Assembly: GCA_030998225.1 (NCBI GenBank) | Contig: JAPYXD010000755.1 | Location: 1,426,001-1,490,000, forward strand | Reading direction: 5' to 3' | Length of the DNA stretch: 64,000 bases | DNA from: Diplolepis rosae | Taxonomy: Eukaryota > Arthropoda > Insecta > Hymenoptera > Diplolepididae | Shown here: positions 62,970-64,000 of the stretch, piece after piece | Position numbering within the stretch: the stretch's first letter is position 1 | How the letters are laid out: each line of letters begins with the position of its first letter | Notes under the pieces: model-generated | What the model was told of the DNA's origin: nothing | What the model saw: only the letters and a program-made list of their open reading frames with translations | Databases searched by the model: none | Position numbers and translations under genes: made by a program

Positions 62970-64000
62970 ATAGGAAAAATTGATAAAAGTGAAAATGAAG
63001 AAATTAAACAATTATTAAATGAAGAATATTTATTGAAAAATGACGATGACAATGATGAAAAATGTTGTATTGAATCTCATTTTAAGGATATAAAAAAGGA
63101 ACAATTTATAAAAATAATGAAAAAACTATTGAACAATTAAACGAAGAAGATTTATTGAACGAAATTAATGAAAGGTTGATTAATATAATAATGAATAAAA
63201 TGAAAAATGAGGGAAATGGAAATGAATTGATTAATGAACAAAATATTTCGGAAACATTTGTTCCCCAATTTTTAAAATGTGTCATGGATTCTATTCCAAT
63301 TTTATTAGAAAATAAAAATAAATGTTATGCTATGCAAACAATGAGACAGTTTAAAAATTTGAGGAATATAAATATGGATAAAAATTAAGATACTATGAAA
63401 AATAAATTATTAAAAAATGTTGATGTAACAAATAAGATACGAAGGAAGCGTGGAAGGTCACGAAAGATTATTCAAGAAGGAAAATTACAAAAATCAATTT
63501 AAAAATGAGGTAGACCCACTAAAGTTATGAATAAATTGACTTAAAATGATGAAAAACGTAAATTTATGGAATCAGAAGACGAATCTGATTCTGATCCAGA
63601 TTATGATGTTAAACAAAAACCAAGAACAAATAAGAAGAAGCAAAACTCTCCGAAAAACGAAAATGAAGAATTAATAGAAGAAAGTTATTCTGAATCCAAT
63701 TCTGACTTATCAAGCAAAGATGAAAAAGAAGAAGAAATCCAGGAAAATTTTCAAAATGTAGAACATGAAAACGAAAAGGAACAACCGGACATACTAGAAA
63801 TAGATAATTCTGAAAACTCTGATGAATACGATCTCACAGAAGAAAGGCCATCCCCAGAGCCACCCCCGATCAACCTTCAACATCCGGATTGCCTAGAACA
63901 CAGAAAAATATAATTGAATGCCGCGACCAATTGACGATGAGAAAAGATAATTATGCGTATTTTGTAAGCAATAAAGGAGAATCCCGTGATTTAGGCTCTA
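62970..64000 (+). pseudogene. pol: Gypsy-3 copy B pol spacer, acidic part, to window edge
   Basis: Charged KIDKSENEEIKQLLNEE units continue the Asn/Lys-rich part. Then a QFLKCVMDSIPILLENKNK segment, an AT-hook-like KRGRSR (63446-63463; Ser in place of the usual Pro) and MESEDESDSDPDYDVKQKPR starting the acidic tract at 63566. A Pro-rich turn (EERPSPEPPPINLQHPD) and MRKDNYAYFVSNKGESRDLG at the edge follow. Copy A has the same order. Two stops lie between the motifs. Confidence 0.6.

Larger units (their letters stand above)
50524..64000 (+). mobile_element. Gypsy-3 copy B, interrupted, continues past the window
   Basis: Leader, ORF0, gag, RT, RNase H and pol spacer in order, cut by at least five insertions: an LTR-like block with mariner-4 (52966-55343), a TIR element (55848-57129), an arthropod-repeat ORF (about 57260-58490), a tRNA-containing fold-back (59277-59770) and a block with a palindrome (60671-62969). 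Without these it is about 5 kb up to the window edge. Integrase and any glycoprotein would lie beyond 64000. Confidence 0.85.

Overview
This is eukaryotic, A+T-rich nuclear DNA that consists almost entirely of transposable elements (TEs) and their remains. I found no intact host protein gene, no rRNA and no functional tRNA. The TE mix (Ty3/Gypsy elements, an R1-clade non-LTR family, several mariner/Tc1 lineages, CACTA-like transposase remains, TTAA- and TA-flanked fold-back elements) and a short GGTTA/TTAGG run point to an insect, perhaps a wasp or ant. The species is inference only.

Layout. 1.4-3.0 kb: a broken envelope gene of the baculovirus-F/errantivirus type, with a polypurine tract and a likely 3' LTR. 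5.9-12.6 kb: a minus-strand Gypsy element (Gypsy-1) with both LTRs (the 3' one truncated), PBS, gag, protease, RT, RNase H and integrase, all broken. 12.9-14.1 and 21.9-23.3 kb: two CACTA-like transposase relics in opposite orientation. 15.9-20.7 kb: a second minus-strand Gypsy (Gypsy-2, LTR TGTAGG..CCTACA) cut by a Tc1-like deletion derivative. 24.6-39.5 kb: copy A of a third Gypsy family (Gypsy-3). 40.4-49.6 kb: mariner relics, MITEs, two solo LTRs and small unassigned coding-like segments. 49.9-50.5 kb: an inverted repeat holding a hammerhead-like motif. 50.5-64.0 kb: copy B of Gypsy-3, running off the window.

Gypsy-3 is the most informative part. Reading A and B against each other gives the gene order: leader with repeats, an acidic ORF0, gag with a CCHC knuckle, RT, RNase H, a long Asn/Lys-rich then acidic spacer with an AT-hook-like motif, integrase, and an envelope-like glycoprotein that does not resemble the F-type envelope at 1.4-3.0 kb. 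Each copy has been hit repeatedly. Copy A carries an R1-type element in gag, a deletion joining gag to the pol spacer, a 6.3-kb TTAA-flanked fold-back element in the glycoprotein (itself holding a TA-flanked MITE, a second R1 copy and a mariner), and a third R1 fragment inside the glycoprotein frame. Copy B carries a GC-rich LTR-like block plus a mariner in gag, a 1.3-kb TIR element after gag, an arthropod repeat ORF, a tRNA-containing fold-back between RT and RNase H, and a 725-bp near-perfect palindrome in the spacer.

The nesting gives a relative chronology: Gypsy-3 first, then the TTAA element, then R1, MITE and mariner. No element in the window appears able to move by itself. Family assignments come from motif recognition by eye; no database search was possible.
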